From Aspidiotus rigidus (taxonomy: Eukaryota; Arthropoda; Insecta; Hemiptera; Diaspididae): a stretch of 64,000 nt of DNA. The notes beneath the pieces were generated by a model. That model was not told the origin of the DNA. It searched no databases and saw only the letters and a program-made list of their open reading frames with translations. Of the stretch, positions 48,345 through 60,289 are shown in pieces. The position numbers were made by a program, and so were the translations under genes. The stretch is from assembly GCA_035079385.1 (NCBI GenBank), contig JAVHKY010000054.1:806001-870000 (forward strand). The letters are read 5' to 3'. How positions within the stretch are numbered: the first letter of the stretch is position 1; each line of letters begins with the position of its first letter.

Positions 48345-49072
48345 CCTGTTAAAAAGTACCAAAAAGAACCCCCACCCCCTAAAGGCTGGGGAAAATTTTT
48401 TGTGGCACGTTTTGGTCCCCCAAATTCAGTTTTTGGACTATTTCTCAAAAACTAAGCGTTTTACAAGAAAATGTTTCGAACAAAAGATGTTCCTCTTGAA
48501 ATTTCAAATAAAATGATGTGTAGAAAGTCCAGTCTAGACCGAATAGTCAGCTCGAAAACTCCCTCAAAATTTAGACAAAATTTATCAAATTTTTGGTGAT
48601 ATCTCGGAAAAATCAACTTCTAGAAGAAAATGTATAGGAAGGAAACATTTTCTCTATAGTATTTCTTATAAATAAAGTTTATTCTGTTCGCTTCTTCATC
48701 TTCTGTGGCTGTAAAATGTGACAATAAGGAATTCTTCTCTAGTCTAGCAATTGTGGAAAAATTGATCTTAACAAGTATTGTAGCTTTGTTTACTGTGAAC
48801 GTCAGCTATATGTATTTATTCGATACACACGTATCCGAGTACTGAAAGATACCATAATACGAGACCGATTGTACACATCTTCGTCATATGACTATCAGAT
48901 CTCTCTCTTCAAGTGCCATATCCAAGAGACTTCAGGCAGTTGTCATTTCGATGATTTGTTTCTACTTTTCTCGATTTCTTGCTGCGTGGAAAATTTCTTC
49001 TGGCAACATATTGGTCCACTGTCTTATGTTCCTTAGCCATGAGAAACTTTTTCGGTCTATCCATCGCTTCCC

Positions 49073-50079
49073 CTAAATTCGACCATACATGATTGTCTGC
49101 AGTAGATCATATTTAGGCCCGCAAAGTACATGACCTAGATACTGCATTTTTCTTTTCTTAATGGTGTTTGGAAGTTCGCACTCCTTTCCCATGCGACCAA
49201 GAACTTCCGTATTCCTTATTTTTTCCGTCCATACAATTTTCAGCATGCGTCGGTAACACCACATCTCCAATGCCTCAATTTTATTCATCATCGCCGTCTT
49301 CAGGGTCCACGTTTCACAGCTATAGAGTAGCCTCGAACAGACATGGCATTTCAAGATCCTCAATTTTAGACGCATGGTCAGGTCTTTTGTCGTCATTACC
49401 TTGCACCAGTTACTGAATGCATCCTTTGCCAACGCTATTTGAACTTTAATCTCCTCATCCGGGTTCATGTCCTCGTTTATCCAGGCTCCAAATATTTGAA
49501 ATGCGTTACTCTTTCAATACGTTCTCCAGCTAGTTCCAGTTGTACATTCCCAATCCCACCTTTGCTTACTATCATCATTTTTGTCTTATCAATGTTGATG
49601 GATAAACCATATTTTTTACTGGCTTCATTAACTCGGTTTAGTAAAGTTTGGAGGTCGGGCATTGTCTTTGCTACAAGGGCTGTGTCGTCCGCATACCTGA
49701 TATTATTGATTGTTTCGCCTTCAATTCGCACTCCTATTGGCTAATCTTCTAAAGCCTTCACAAATATTTCTTCGGAGTAGATGTTAAATAGCAGTGGCGA
49801 GAGGACGCAACCCTGCCATACTCCTCTTTTGACTGGGATTTGCTGTGATTCTGTGTTGCCAATTTCCACAAACGCCGTTTTTTTCCAATACAGATTGACC
49901 ATTAGCCGTATGTCCCAGTCGTCCATGCCAATTTTCTTCAGGCTTCCAACCAGTTTGTTGTGTTGTACTTTATCGAAAGCTTTCTCGAAGTCTATAAAGC
50001 ATATAAAGACTGTTTTTCTGAACTCTCGGCATTTTTGAAGAATAACTTGTACGCAGTAGAGAGCTTCTCTCGTTCCCAT
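49073..50079 (-). pseudogene. RTE LINE reverse transcriptase, C-terminal half
   Basis: Two frames: 50,079-49,741 with CFIDFEKAFDKVQHNKLV (motif A), GVWQGCVLSPLLFNIYSE (motif B); then 49,731-49,477 with NNIRYADDTALVA (motif C) and 49,468-49,073 with RLLYSCETWTLKTAMMNKIE and ALEMWCYRRMLKI. The last is the conserved tail of RTE/BovB-like endonuclease-reverse transcriptases. In-frame stop and small indels separate the frames. Confidence 0.88.
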
Positions 50080-50094
50080 CCAAAATGTTCCTTA

Positions 50095-51260
50095 TTGTCA
50101 TGGAGAGAAACGATCAAGAAACTTAGGAGAACAAAACAAACGCGGTGAACGCCTCATCCAATTTTGTCAGCAACAACAACTTATCATTACCAATACGTGG
50201 TTTCAGCTCCCAGAAAGAAGGTTATATACGTGGAAAGCTCCGACTGATAGTAAAGATTTGATAGTCAGAAACCAAATAGACTACATAATGGTCAAAAAGC
50301 GTTTCAGAAACTCGGTAAAAGCCGTGGAAACGTATCCTAGTGCAGATTTAAACTCAGATCATATCCTTCTGGCGGCGAAGGTTAAAACCCGATTGAATAA
50401 AATTAAGAAAGCCTCAAACCAGTTTATAAATACGTTAAAACTATAACAACCAGAGGTCAAACGAAAGGTAAGAGAAAATATAAGCCATAAATTACAAGGC
50501 ATTTCCGAGCAGGAAATAGGAAATAACGATGTCGAAAAAACTAGTACGCGGATGAAGAATGTAATATTGCAATTGGCTGAAGAAGTACTGGGCAAAAGGG
50601 AGCGAAAAAAAAAAGAACGCATGGATAACAGAAGCAATTCTGGAACTCATAGACGAAAGAAGGAAACACAAGAATAAGGACGAGCGAAAATACAGAGAGA
50701 CCCAGGGGAAAGTCAAAAAGGCAGTGAAAAAAGGAAAAGAAGAATTTTATCTTAAATCTTGTGAAGAAATTGCCACCACGACGAATATCAGCTACTCAAG
50801 AAACTGAAGGAAACTGCCGGAATTTACAGACCAAAGAAACCTTACGTAATGAGAAACCATGAGGGAAACATGATTGTGGAGGAAAAAGGTCTGGTTGTGG
50901 AATGGACCAGATATATTGAGAAACTGTTTGAAGATGAAAGAGAATCCGTGGAAGTCACTGCAGAAAAAGGACTAGAAATCCTTCAATCCGAATTAGAAAG
51001 CGCAATAAGGAACGCTCCAGTAAGAAAGGCCCCTGGACCGGATGGAATGATAGCAGAATTACTGAAAGTGTTGGATGAACACAGCATTGGAAAACTGACG
51101 AGACTATACAACAGAATCTACATTAGCGGAACACCACAAGAATGGCTTCGATCAAAGTTCATACCAATTCCCAAGAAGCGAAAAACGAAAAGCTGCAACG
51201 ATCTCAGATTGATCAGCTTGATGTCACATCTGCTAAAATATTGCTGCGTATAATACAAAG
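50095..51260 (+). pseudogene. RTE LINE endonuclease C-terminal and RT N-terminal part, inverted
   Basis: Frames in order: RGERLIQFCQQQQLIITNTW with NQIDYIMV and LNSDHILLAAKV (AP-endonuclease end, DH catalytic pair), a basic linker around 50,560-50,760, then 50,849 on with KAPGPDGMIAELLK and SKFIPIPKKRKTKSCNDLRL with ISLMSHLLK. The N-terminal half of the endonuclease is missing (5' truncation). Confidence 0.88.
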
Positions 51261-52179
51261 AAGTATAATTATCCAAAACATAGGAGTACTACCAGATATG
51301 GATGAATAATTCCATATTTATCCTGTTGTAAGTCTTGATAGTCAAATTTTAAAATTCTTATAGCTAAATACAGTATAAGAATTAATTCTACGATAAATTT
51401 CCTCTATTTCCGCTTGTTCTACAGAAGATATTAGGCATTACATTTGCTCAATTGTAAACTTCATTTATAAGAAATACTATAAAGAAAATGTTTCCTTCCT
51501 ATACATTTTCTTCTAGAAGTTGATTTTTCTGAGATATCACCAAAAATTTGATAAATTTTGTCTAAATATTGAAAAATATATTACTTCTAGGGAATTTTTG
51601 AGCTGACTATTCGGTTTGAACTGGACTTTCTATACATCATTTTACTTGAAATTTCAAGAGGAACATCTTTTGTTTGAAACATTTTCTTGTAAAACGCTTA
51701 GTTCTCGAGAAATAGCCCAAAAACTGAATTTGGGGGGGGGGGGGGGTCAAAACGTACCACAAAAAATTTTCCCCAGCCTTTGGGGGGTGGGTTTTTTTTT
51801 TGGTACTTTTTGATACCTTCCTCTACACATTTCAGCAAACACACGTTCTCTACCAAAAAATTCTTTTTTATTGTCTAGATATTTATTATTCTTCAAACTG
51901 AATGCTGAAGTACATCTAGAAAATTTTCGGCTACACAGCCAGCAACCATCAAACAAGAAGTAACAAGAAGGGATTTGACTGATCTATTTTAGACTGCAAA
52001 TAGATTTCACTTTTTCTCTACATCAGCAAGTTTCCATTCAATATTAATAGCCTTCATGTCACAGCCAGAGTCTTCGAAGGGCTCAAGGAGTGCGGCCAAA
52101 TCAATGGTAAAAAATTTCTCCAATTGGAAAGGTGGATCTATTTGATCCTATCAGAAAGGATTGGCTTGAGGAGAGGTCA

Positions 52180-53011
52180 ACACTAACATTACACAATCTC
52201 TCTCTCTCACCCCAAAAAAAAACAAAAAACATTCATTTTGAACATAATGAACATTAATTCTATAGACTACGCTTATACCACTAATTCACAGCGAAATGGG
52301 ACGCGAGAACCTGAATTTCATACTCCTCAAGAACTGAGAACAGTTTGTTGAACTATCATGCAAAACATCTGTGGAACACTTGTTAAAAAAATTTAGATAC
52401 TACTCTAAGAAAATAATTATTTCCACCTCCTGAAATTTTTCAGGTACTTGTATTATCAATTTACATCTATCAATTTTGTATCCGAGCGACAAGAGCTTGA
52501 AAGATTTGGAAACGATTGAAGCTTCCAGCCCTTCCAGAGAAAACGATTGTCTACATCTCTTACCATAAAGGTGGGACTTGAAAAAAATTTAGTTGATGGG
52601 ATTCTAGTCTATTATCAAAACTTGGAAAATCAATAAAAATTGCGGGTGATTCTCCAAAATTTGAACTACACAGAAGGAAAAGAAATTTATGACCGATGAT
52701 TGAGGCGAGTAAAAATGTTCTGGAGGAGCCAAATAAATAAAGGTCATTTCTAATGTCTTTTTATATTGACTCGATCCAGCTATAAGCCGGGACAAAAATA
52801 ATTTCCGATGGCGGGTAGAGAGGGACAATAAAAACATCAACTGTGACGTAATCAACATCCATGACGTCCAGGGATGGAAAGCGGTTCGCAAACAGCTTAG
52901 ACTTTGACTTAGGCTTATAAGTTGTTCCATGAATTCAAACAGCTTAGCTTTTGGCTTTCAACAGCTTAGCAGCGAACAGCTTAGAGCTTCATTGATTTTT
53001 TTCCCCTTTAA
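52180..53011. other. Spacer between the large inverted repeat and the 53.0-kb MITE
   Basis: No gene seen. It contains a short CT run (52,198-52,206) and, at 52,880-52,990, the cagcttag/ttggcttt simple repeat. Confidence 0.4.
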
Positions 53012-53315
53012 GGGTATGCTCTACCTTCGATGAAATGGTAACTTGGAATACCTCTCAGGAGTCTAATATTGCACAGAATGCGATGAAACTTCGGAGTTTT
53101 ATTGTTCAAGGTTACAGAAATACCGCTAATTAGTTTACAAGTAGTGTATATTGGAAATTGTAAAAAATAATTATGGATATTACGCGCTCAGAACCAATTA
53201 GCGGTATTTCTGTAACCTCAAACAATAAATTTCCAAAGTTTCATCGCATTCTGTGCAATATTAGTCTCCTGAGAGGTATTCCAAGTTACCATTTCATTGA
53301 AGGTAGAGCATACCC
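53012..53315. mobile_element. 304-bp MITE with TTAA target sites (piggyBac-like)
   Basis: It begins gggtatgctctaccttc and ends in the inverted copy gaaggtagagcatacc-c, directly flanked by TTAA on each side (53,008-53,011 and 53,316-53,319). Arms of about 125 bp are near-perfect inverted repeats (ctcaggagtctaatattgca, ttacagaaataccgctaatt). TTAA duplication with GGG/CCC termini is the mark of the piggyBac superfamily. No coding capacity. Confidence 0.88.
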
Positions 53316-53819
53316 TTAAAATGAAATCGACTAATCGATTTCTCTCAGTCTCAGCTCAGTTATCAAGATCACACGAACGCATGCGGCACTGCAGCGCGTG
53401 CTGTGAAGCTGCGGGCTGCAGTACTGACTACTGTCAGAAAGTAGAACTAATCCAAAATATCAATCTAGAGAAATGGGCACTTTGCATAATGATTCCCTCA
53501 GAAAGGGCGATCATTTTCTCCTGATTGAAGAAAGAAAAAAGATCCATTAAGTTCATTAAGCTGTTGCTCAATGACTGGCTTTTGGCTTGATGAATATTGG
53601 GAACAGCTTAGGCTTAAGCGGCTTCTAAGCTGTTCAAAAATCATCTTAGGCTTTGACGGCTCAAACTTTCCATCCCTGATGACGTCATTAGCTTGGACTT
53701 GCCTGTACGTCATCAAATTATTAAGTTACTATTTCTTCTTTCGCTCTCTATCTATCTTGGATAGAAGGTTTAGGTCGAGGATTCCAAGTCCATCAACAGG
53801 AAAGAGGTGAAAGCCTATA

Positions 53820-54130
53820 GTATAATCAAGTGCATGGTATATTAAGTATATGTTAAGCCATAGTAGGCCTAGTATGGAGCTCATATAGTCCAATACTGTA
53901 TACTAGGACTAGTTTAAACCTAGTATAGTTATAGGCTAAGCCTGAGGAACACGAACTCGTAGATCGCTGGATCAGATCGAAGGTAAGTCCCTAGTATAAT
54001 TTAGTTTAAAGCTAGTACAATTCAAGTGAAGCTAGTTTGAGACTAGTTCAAGGCTAGTCACAGCTAGTATAGTCTAATATACTGCATGCTAGGACTGGGA
54101 AACTCGAACTTGGCCTCGCAGATTTCTGGG
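53820..54130. repeat. Degenerate ctagtata/actagg-rich repeat
   Basis: Short words ctagtat, agcctag and tactagg recur every 10-25 bp. The same texture occurs at 47,480-48,240 and 57,700-57,860. It looks like a decayed simple-sequence expansion rather than a gene. Confidence 0.6.
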
Positions 54131-55211
54131 TTAGGTCGAGGGTTTGAGATTCTAGATGAGAAGGGGCGAATTTCCAACAGTGGGGTGAAGTGGCGGTAAA
54201 GACTTGGAAAACCGATCGTGTAAAAGGGTATATTTCAATTCGTTAAAACTACTGCGACTATCTTCGGTTTTCGTGGCAGATCGTTGACTGAGAGTCATCA
54301 CAAGAAAACCCCTTCGAAAGTTTGAGAAATATTCCAAGATATCTTCTACTCTCTTTCCTGATGAATTTCTCGAACTCGCACGGGGGGTTTCTTGTGACAA
54401 CTCACGCTTTTAGAGCTTCTAGGGCCAGTAAACTACATCAGTAAACACTAGGCCGAAAGATCAACTCTTTTTAACTTTCGGGCTGTACTCGAGCGAGCTG
54501 CCGGAGAGAGTGACGTCGAACATTTTCTTTCCTCGATCAGCTTCGAAATGTTCAATCAGTCTGAAAGGTTTGAACTCGCTTTGAACCAATCAAAGGACAA
54601 CGTTGGATGACGACACAATTCAAGAAAACATTACGCACGAATGCGAAAAATAGCGAACGAAATCTCGACAAAAAGTTGCATCACAAAGCAGCTGTGTGAA
54701 AATTTTCGATCAAATATAATAATATAAGATTAACCAGTTGTCTTCAGGTAGAATTGATACGTGAAAACGTTAGGCATTCATATTCACCCCCTATAATCGA
54801 AACCATTGTGACGTTCGAGATCGAACACGTCTACGTGCGAACCGAGGACCAGATGTACCGACAGCGACGGCTCTTCACGAGGAGAGTGAAAAAAAAGAAA
54901 AAAAAAACAGAACGCAAGGTTTTTCGCCGCTCATTATCCAGGATTATATTTAAATCCTAGTACTTAAGTCATTTCCCATGCTCTCATCGTACAGCGAAGG
55001 TTCTCGTCAAATCTGAAAGCTTGAAAAAATGAGCGTCATCAGGCGTCACACATCTTTTCCATTGTTAAATTTACCTTGAATTCATTTCTGTCAATTTTCA
55101 ACTAACTACGGCTGGCGACAGCGTACATATGCACGTACGAAGACGAACAATTCAGAATGAATGTGAGAATTTTTAATTCTGTTGCCATTTATTTTCCCTG
55201 CTGCAGAAACT

Positions 55212-55214
<3 letters not shown>

Positions 55215-55256
<42 letters not shown>
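55215..55256. repeat. (CT)21 microsatellite
   Basis: Forty-two bases of uninterrupted CT (GA on the minus strand). On the FoxN strand this would be a GAGA-type tract 10.6 kb upstream of the first coding exon, but a simple microsatellite explains it. Confidence 0.95.
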
Positions 55257-55259
<3 letters not shown>

Positions 55260-56474
55260 CACTGACGTTGACACGAATGTTTAACAATAAGTACGTAACA
55301 TGAAAATTTCATCTATTCGTATTTCGCGAAAATGAATTACCGTGTTTCGCAGTTAACACATATACATACAAGCAATCCGCGTATGAAGTTACAAATTTTG
55401 TAGCCAACATAGCGCGCCGGCAAGCGGCCTACACACATACACACATTTAGTATATGTATTGAAACACATGCGCCAATACAAATTCTGCCTATCCATTTTG
55501 AATATTAAAGGAATGATATAAAACAAAATTTCGGAATCGTATACAGTCTACTAGCACAGTATAAAGTGGGGCATTAAACACTTGTTGTGCAGCGAAGTAG
55601 CTAACCTTGGTTGGAAGATTTGAGTAAACAAGTAAAATAATGATCTCACGAGATGTAGAATATGGATGTAAATCTGTCACTTGCCAGTTTTCAGAACTCG
55701 TCAACACCGATCTGAGCAGTTCGAAGCTTTTAGAAGGAGCTCGCTCGTACTCCGGCCGGGTACATCCAGGAAAAAGTCATCAAGTACCACAAAAACTATA
55801 CGTGTCGATCAATTGCCTTTATAACTACGTTTTTTATCACTCAGAAGTCACGAGAACGCGAACATACTCGGCTGACACGAACGTAACAAACGAACATAAC
55901 TTCCAAATAATATTTCGACTCGAGTCAAACGTGTACACGATACGATTTATCTGCGTTTATTTTCTACCCGGTTGCCGCATGCCACTCTTTCGAATCGCAG
56001 CCCGAAGACGACGACAACGGATCGGTTCAAGGCGAGGCGACACGCATCACACGAAGTTCGACGTCACACCAGCGAGCTTCTTTCGAGAGAGTATCAACGA
56101 GAAAAAAAAAAAAAAAATTATACAAATTTCATCTTTCCTCAGGCTGGCCGAGCCTCAGCAGAGAGTAGAACGGGATATTGAATAAAAAAACCTTTCACTT
56201 TCAAACGACGCGTCTAATGCTAATGCGAGTACACTCGTTTCCCTGAGACAGAGCGAAAAAAGAATGGCACAGCATTATAACTCTGCGGCAAAAACGATAA
56301 TAGGTAGGAAAGCAAAGGAGAAGAAAAAAAAAATTAAATTAAATTTTCACTTGACCGTTTGCATAAGTATTCGAGAACTACAGCATTCGCGAATACTGGA
56401 GTAGTAGAGTTTTGCATTACCCATTCCTAAGAATAACGAGGCGAGAAAGCGTCCTCGAGAAGAGAGGAAACTGC

Positions 56475-56488
56475 GTCTCCATAGTAAC
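56475..56488. promoter_or_regulatory. X-box-like RFX site
   Basis: The sequence gtctccatagtaac fits the X-box pattern (GTnnCC-AT-rGnAAC) bound by RFX factors. It lies in a comparatively repeat-poor stretch upstream of FoxN, and no adjacent gene is visible to assign it to. Confidence 0.4.
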
Positions 56489-58239
56489 GGATACAACAAC
56501 AACAACGCTAGACAAGATTTACCGCAATTTGAGAAAAAGGCATCTTTTCTGCTGAATATCAGCAGATAAACAACACGTACTATAAATACACAACACGAAG
56601 CTCACGGTTTTTCCATAATGAAATATGTATTAAAAATCTGTATTATACGTGTATCAATTTTACTTTGTAAGAGCTTCGCTCCGCCGTCGACTCGGATATT
56701 CGTTTCGTATCTTCATAGCGAGAGAAAATTTTCCTTTTTGATACCGCAAAATAATGACAAATGATGACACAGGACAATATAAATCATAGATACGAATCGC
56801 AGGGAATCGTTCCAGCCGTGAAGTCGTCAAAAAGTTTATCCATAGAAAAGAGAAAAATATTATGGGTAGCTTTAGAGAGTTCATTAGATTTTTTCATCTT
56901 GTAGGATCATAATATCTCCCTTCCAAAAGATATCAAACGTTTAACGAAGCTTTTCAATAAGGAATCCACATTTTAAAGTTTACTTCACTTTTTTACGAAC
57001 GTAATTTAAGGTTAGTCTTAAAAACCACTTTTTATTTCTTCGGGCTGGCTGTGGTACCTAGATATATAGTTATGCAATCATTGTCACGTCTGAATTATGC
57101 CAAGAGACGAAACAGCGATACTTTCTTCCCAAATGAAGCGTTACTCTATATTTCACAATAAGTAGTAATCAAAAGTTTGAAAAATCGATAACTCTCTTGG
57201 AAGTGAGACGCTGAAAAGCTATTACAAAATTTAAAATACACGCAACGGTTTTCTGCGCGGCCTTTGAAACATCAATTTCTCAACTCAAATGATGAGTGCG
57301 AATCACAAATATTGGGGGTTTTCCATCAGCTGTATTTTTGAAAGACGAAACTAATAAATTGCTTTCGCGGAATTAATTACTCGAGAAGTACGCAAAAATC
57401 ACCTGAAATTGCTAAGCCTTTTCCTCATCCTCTGAATCATCAAACTCCAGATGATGACGCCAAATCTCTTATATCCACTTGTTTTACTATCGAACAACTT
57501 TTCAAATGCTTCTTCTTCTATGAAATATTTTAAAATTATTTATTTGTGTAACTGATTCTCAGCCAACAATTTCCCAGATTCATCTTCATCTGGAACAAGC
57601 TCAATATTTTTCCTAGTCTTTCCAATAAATTCGCTGAACTTGAAATATTTCAAATGAACCCCTACCCCCAATTTTGAGATTTGTGTCCGTACACTAGGAG
57701 ATTATCTCAGCTTTACTCCTAATTCCAGAATTTGCATCTGGGCTTCCGTAGGCTCTTGATATTGTAGACTAGGAGGTTTGATATTAATGTGTACAAGGTA
57801 ATACTAGGCTCGTCATACAGTTTGGGCAATGCAGTATACTAGGCTCATACTAGGCTAAGAAATACGGGTGGAACAGCCTATCAACTTGCACTTCCCTCAA
57901 TTTACATGGACCAAATATTTGACCTGGTCCTGGTAGGGCTTCAAATTTTTTTACCCTGGACCGGCCAGACCAGCCAGGGCTCAATCCCAGGCTGCATATA
58001 GGGTAACAAAAATTCTTGTCTTCTGGTGATGACGTCATTTATACCTTAAGGCCACGGCTGATCTGTCTCAGATGGGGCAAAAAAGTGAACGGGGTCAGAA
58101 GGATATTCTTTCCGCTATTTGAAAGACCTATCACAGAATTTCAGAATGAAACTACAGGGGTAAAACACGCATCGAAGCGACGGAAATACGTCAAAACAAG
58201 GGTTAGTGGTAGAAGACCGGAAGCCATAAGAGAAGGTTC

Positions 58240-58400
58240 GGGAGTGAAGTCGCTGACAAAACAAATCAAAAACTACAGGAGAAACTGGAGGCAGCATGTC
58301 GAGCGATCGGGAAATCATCGGTCCCCCAAGATGGTACTCGAGTAGAGAACGAACGGAAGACCCAGGAAAAGACTGATGGATACCTCCGATATAACCGAGG
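58240..58400 (+). mobile_element. LINE 3' coding fragment (RTE-like C terminus)
   Basis: The frame reads KQIKNYRRNWRQHVERSG with SPKMVLEYR, and, one frame over, GRPRKRLMD-like sequence. This is the typical C-terminal tail (NWR-H--RM---R-PK---EY-P-G-R--GRP) of RTE-type LINE proteins. Only this tail remains. Confidence 0.65.
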
Positions 58401-58664
58401 GAAACACACCAACGCAGGCGGCCACTCCTCGGTCTACATGCGATACGGATACAACGAACTACAGATGTTCACTTTAGGAAATGAAGTATTGCAGAGTTTA
58501 AATAGATTCACTTTTTACTCCCCCTAGCTCTCGATGGGCGAATGAGAGCTCCTTCTTAAATCAGGAGAACAGCTGCTGTGATTGAGGGAAGTTAACTCTG
58601 ACAACCTAAATCGATTTGTTAGATCGTTATCGATATATCGCGATATCGAAATATCTCTCTCTCG

Positions 58665-58690
58665 TGACGTCACGGATACCGATGACGTCA
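58665..58690. promoter_or_regulatory. Paired CRE palindromes
   Basis: TGACGTCA at 58,665-58,672 and 58,683-58,690, 18 bp apart start to start, outside the 21/16 modules. A CREB/ATF site by sequence; function not shown. Confidence 0.5.
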
Positions 58691-58938
58691 CAGACTGTCA
58701 ATGAACTCTAATTTACTCTCTCTCTCTCTCTTTCTCTCCAAAGTAAAATCTAGTTAGTCTTGACCCAAGGTATGTACGGCCGTAGGGACGGACGCAAATT
58801 TCGAAATTAGTAGGTGAACGGGAGCAAAGATATGAAAGATTTCAATAGCCTGTTATATATAAATACCGAGTTAAGAATCTTCTACAATCACACACAAGCA
58901 GGCCCGTGGAGAGCCGAGTCGGGCCCGGGGACAAGAAA

Positions 58939-59088
58939 TTTGGCGGGCCCCTAAATTTTCTTCAAAAAAAGGGTAAAAAATTATTGAACCAACAACAAGT
59001 TGAAAAAAATATATTTGGCGGGCCCCTAAATTTTCTCCAAAAAAAGGGTAAAAAATTATTGAACCAACAACGAGTTGAAAAAAAAATA
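58939..59088. repeat. Tandem duplication, 75-bp unit, two copies
   Basis: Units start at tttggcgggcccctaaattt. They contain aagggtaaaaaattattgaa and caacaa-gttgaaaaaa, with two or three differences. The 300 bp around them is rich in gggcccc words. Confidence 0.9.
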
Positions 59089-59524
59089 GTACAAGATCAG
59101 TACGGTATTGTTCTTGCCTTATTGACAATACCAGACAAGAAAAGTTATGAACAAGTAAGTTCTTTCTTTCTTTGTAACAACGAGTCACTGACGCTATAGT
59201 CGCTACGAAAGTAATTGCCGTACACTCATTGAAGATTTATGGGGGCCCTGCGGGCCCCCATTTTGCCCGGGCCCTAGGACAACTGTCCCCACTGCCCCGC
59301 CCTCTCGTCAGGCCTGCACACAAGGTAAGCAAAGACTTGAACCAGGTGATAAAGTCAAAAGGTAGGCGTGACCTTGACCTACTTACAATGAAGTCATCTT
59401 CTATGACACATGAAACTGGATCTTGATTTTTTGCGCTGCTGAAAGTTTGGAGGGAAGGGGTATGTCTTGTGTTCACTGTTTCTCTACAAAATTGTAATCC
59501 CCAAGGAAGTAAGGACTACATTCT

Positions 59525-59745
59525 ACTTTAGGGACTTCAAAAAATCTCTGAAGGTTGACCATAGAAAAGAAAAAGAGAAGAGGCGGTGAAAGTTGAATAT
59601 ATTACCTATCTACGTTAGGGACTTGGAAAAAATCTCTGAAGGTTGACCATAGATACTTAAGAATTTGGAAAAGAATACGACAAAGAAAAAGAGAAAAGGC
59701 GGTGAAAGTTGAATATATTACCTAGTATACCATAAAGGAAGGAGT
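59525..59745. repeat. Direct duplication, ~110-bp unit
   Basis: The unit with tagggactt, aaaaatctctgaaggttgac and ggcggtgaaagttgaatata occurs twice. The second copy holds an extra segment of about 25 bp. Confidence 0.85.
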
Positions 59746-59802
59746 TCCACGAGGACGTAGCTTTATGGTCAATCAGCCTAGTATCTTGAGTCACGGCCGA
59801 CT

Positions 59803-60070
59803 TTAATTACAGGCCGGAGTGGTGATTTACTTGACAACAGCGCAGTAGGTGAAACATAACACAGGCGTATATGGAAGTTGGACAAAATATTGAAAATACC
59901 TAGAAAAATATAGATTTTCATGAAAAATTCGAGAGAATGAAAGTTGTTGCCCTTAAAATTTTATAACTAAAAGGGTTGACTTGAATCTTTCGCGAGGGAG
60001 GCATTTTACATGTAGAATTTTCACCTACTGCGCAGTTGCCGGTTTTACTACTATTCCGGCCTGTAATTGT
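59803..60070. repeat. 268-bp palindromic MITE-like hairpin
   Basis: Arms 59,807-59,854 and 60,019-60,066 are inverted copies (ttacaggccgga; gcgcagtaggtgaaa). The ends aattacaggccgg and ccggcctgtaatt are symmetrical. Confidence 0.8.
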
Positions 60071-60289
60071 ACAGAAGTTGGCCGCGCCTGAACACTAGAC
60101 CGAGTGTTGCTAGATCAAAATTAAAAGCAGGGCTACTTTTTGGGGAGAAAGAGGGGCTTTGTCTTCTGCAAAGTTGGGCTACAACACCTGTAATCGGCTC
60201 CAGACACGATTTGGATTCGTTCTGGAGCCGTTTCGAAGCCGCCATTGTGGTTTATGCCGTCCACCTGGCAACAATGATTCAAAGCTAAC

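Larger units (their letters stand above)
48880..51300 (-). mobile_element. RTE-type LINE with inverted 5' half (twin priming)
   Basis: The minus-strand part (50,085 down to about 48,880) holds the reverse transcriptase from MGTREALYCVQVILQK to its C terminus. The plus-strand part (about 50,095-51,300) holds the endonuclease C-terminal region and the reverse-transcriptase N-terminal region. The two are joined tail to tail in opposite orientation. See the two entries below and the finding. Confidence 0.85.
46969..52179. mobile_element. Large inverted-repeat element, ~700-bp arms, ~5.2 kb overall
   Basis: The right arm 51,455-52,179 is the inverted copy of the left arm 46,969-47,383 plus 48,345-48,683; the left arm is split by a 0.96-kb insertion. 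Shared blocks: tgacctctcc at the outer end, tttctctacatcagcaagtt, tagaaaattttc, acacgttctctaccaaaaaa, aaactgaattt and, at the inner end, agtatttcttataaat. The space between the arms is mostly an RTE LINE. No transposase recognised. It could be a foldback DNA element or a segmental inversion. Confidence 0.82.
54131..57700. other. Upstream region of FoxN, comparatively repeat-poor
   Basis: Apart from the CT microsatellite and the X-box-like site I see no repeat or coding exon. Open frames such as 55,640-56,185 show no motif. It is a candidate place for FoxN 5' UTR exons or its promoter. Confidence 0.35.

Noticed and set aside
55215..55256. GAGA-factor promoter element
   Set aside because: A perfect 21-unit dinucleotide run is better explained as a microsatellite; no promoter evidence beside it.
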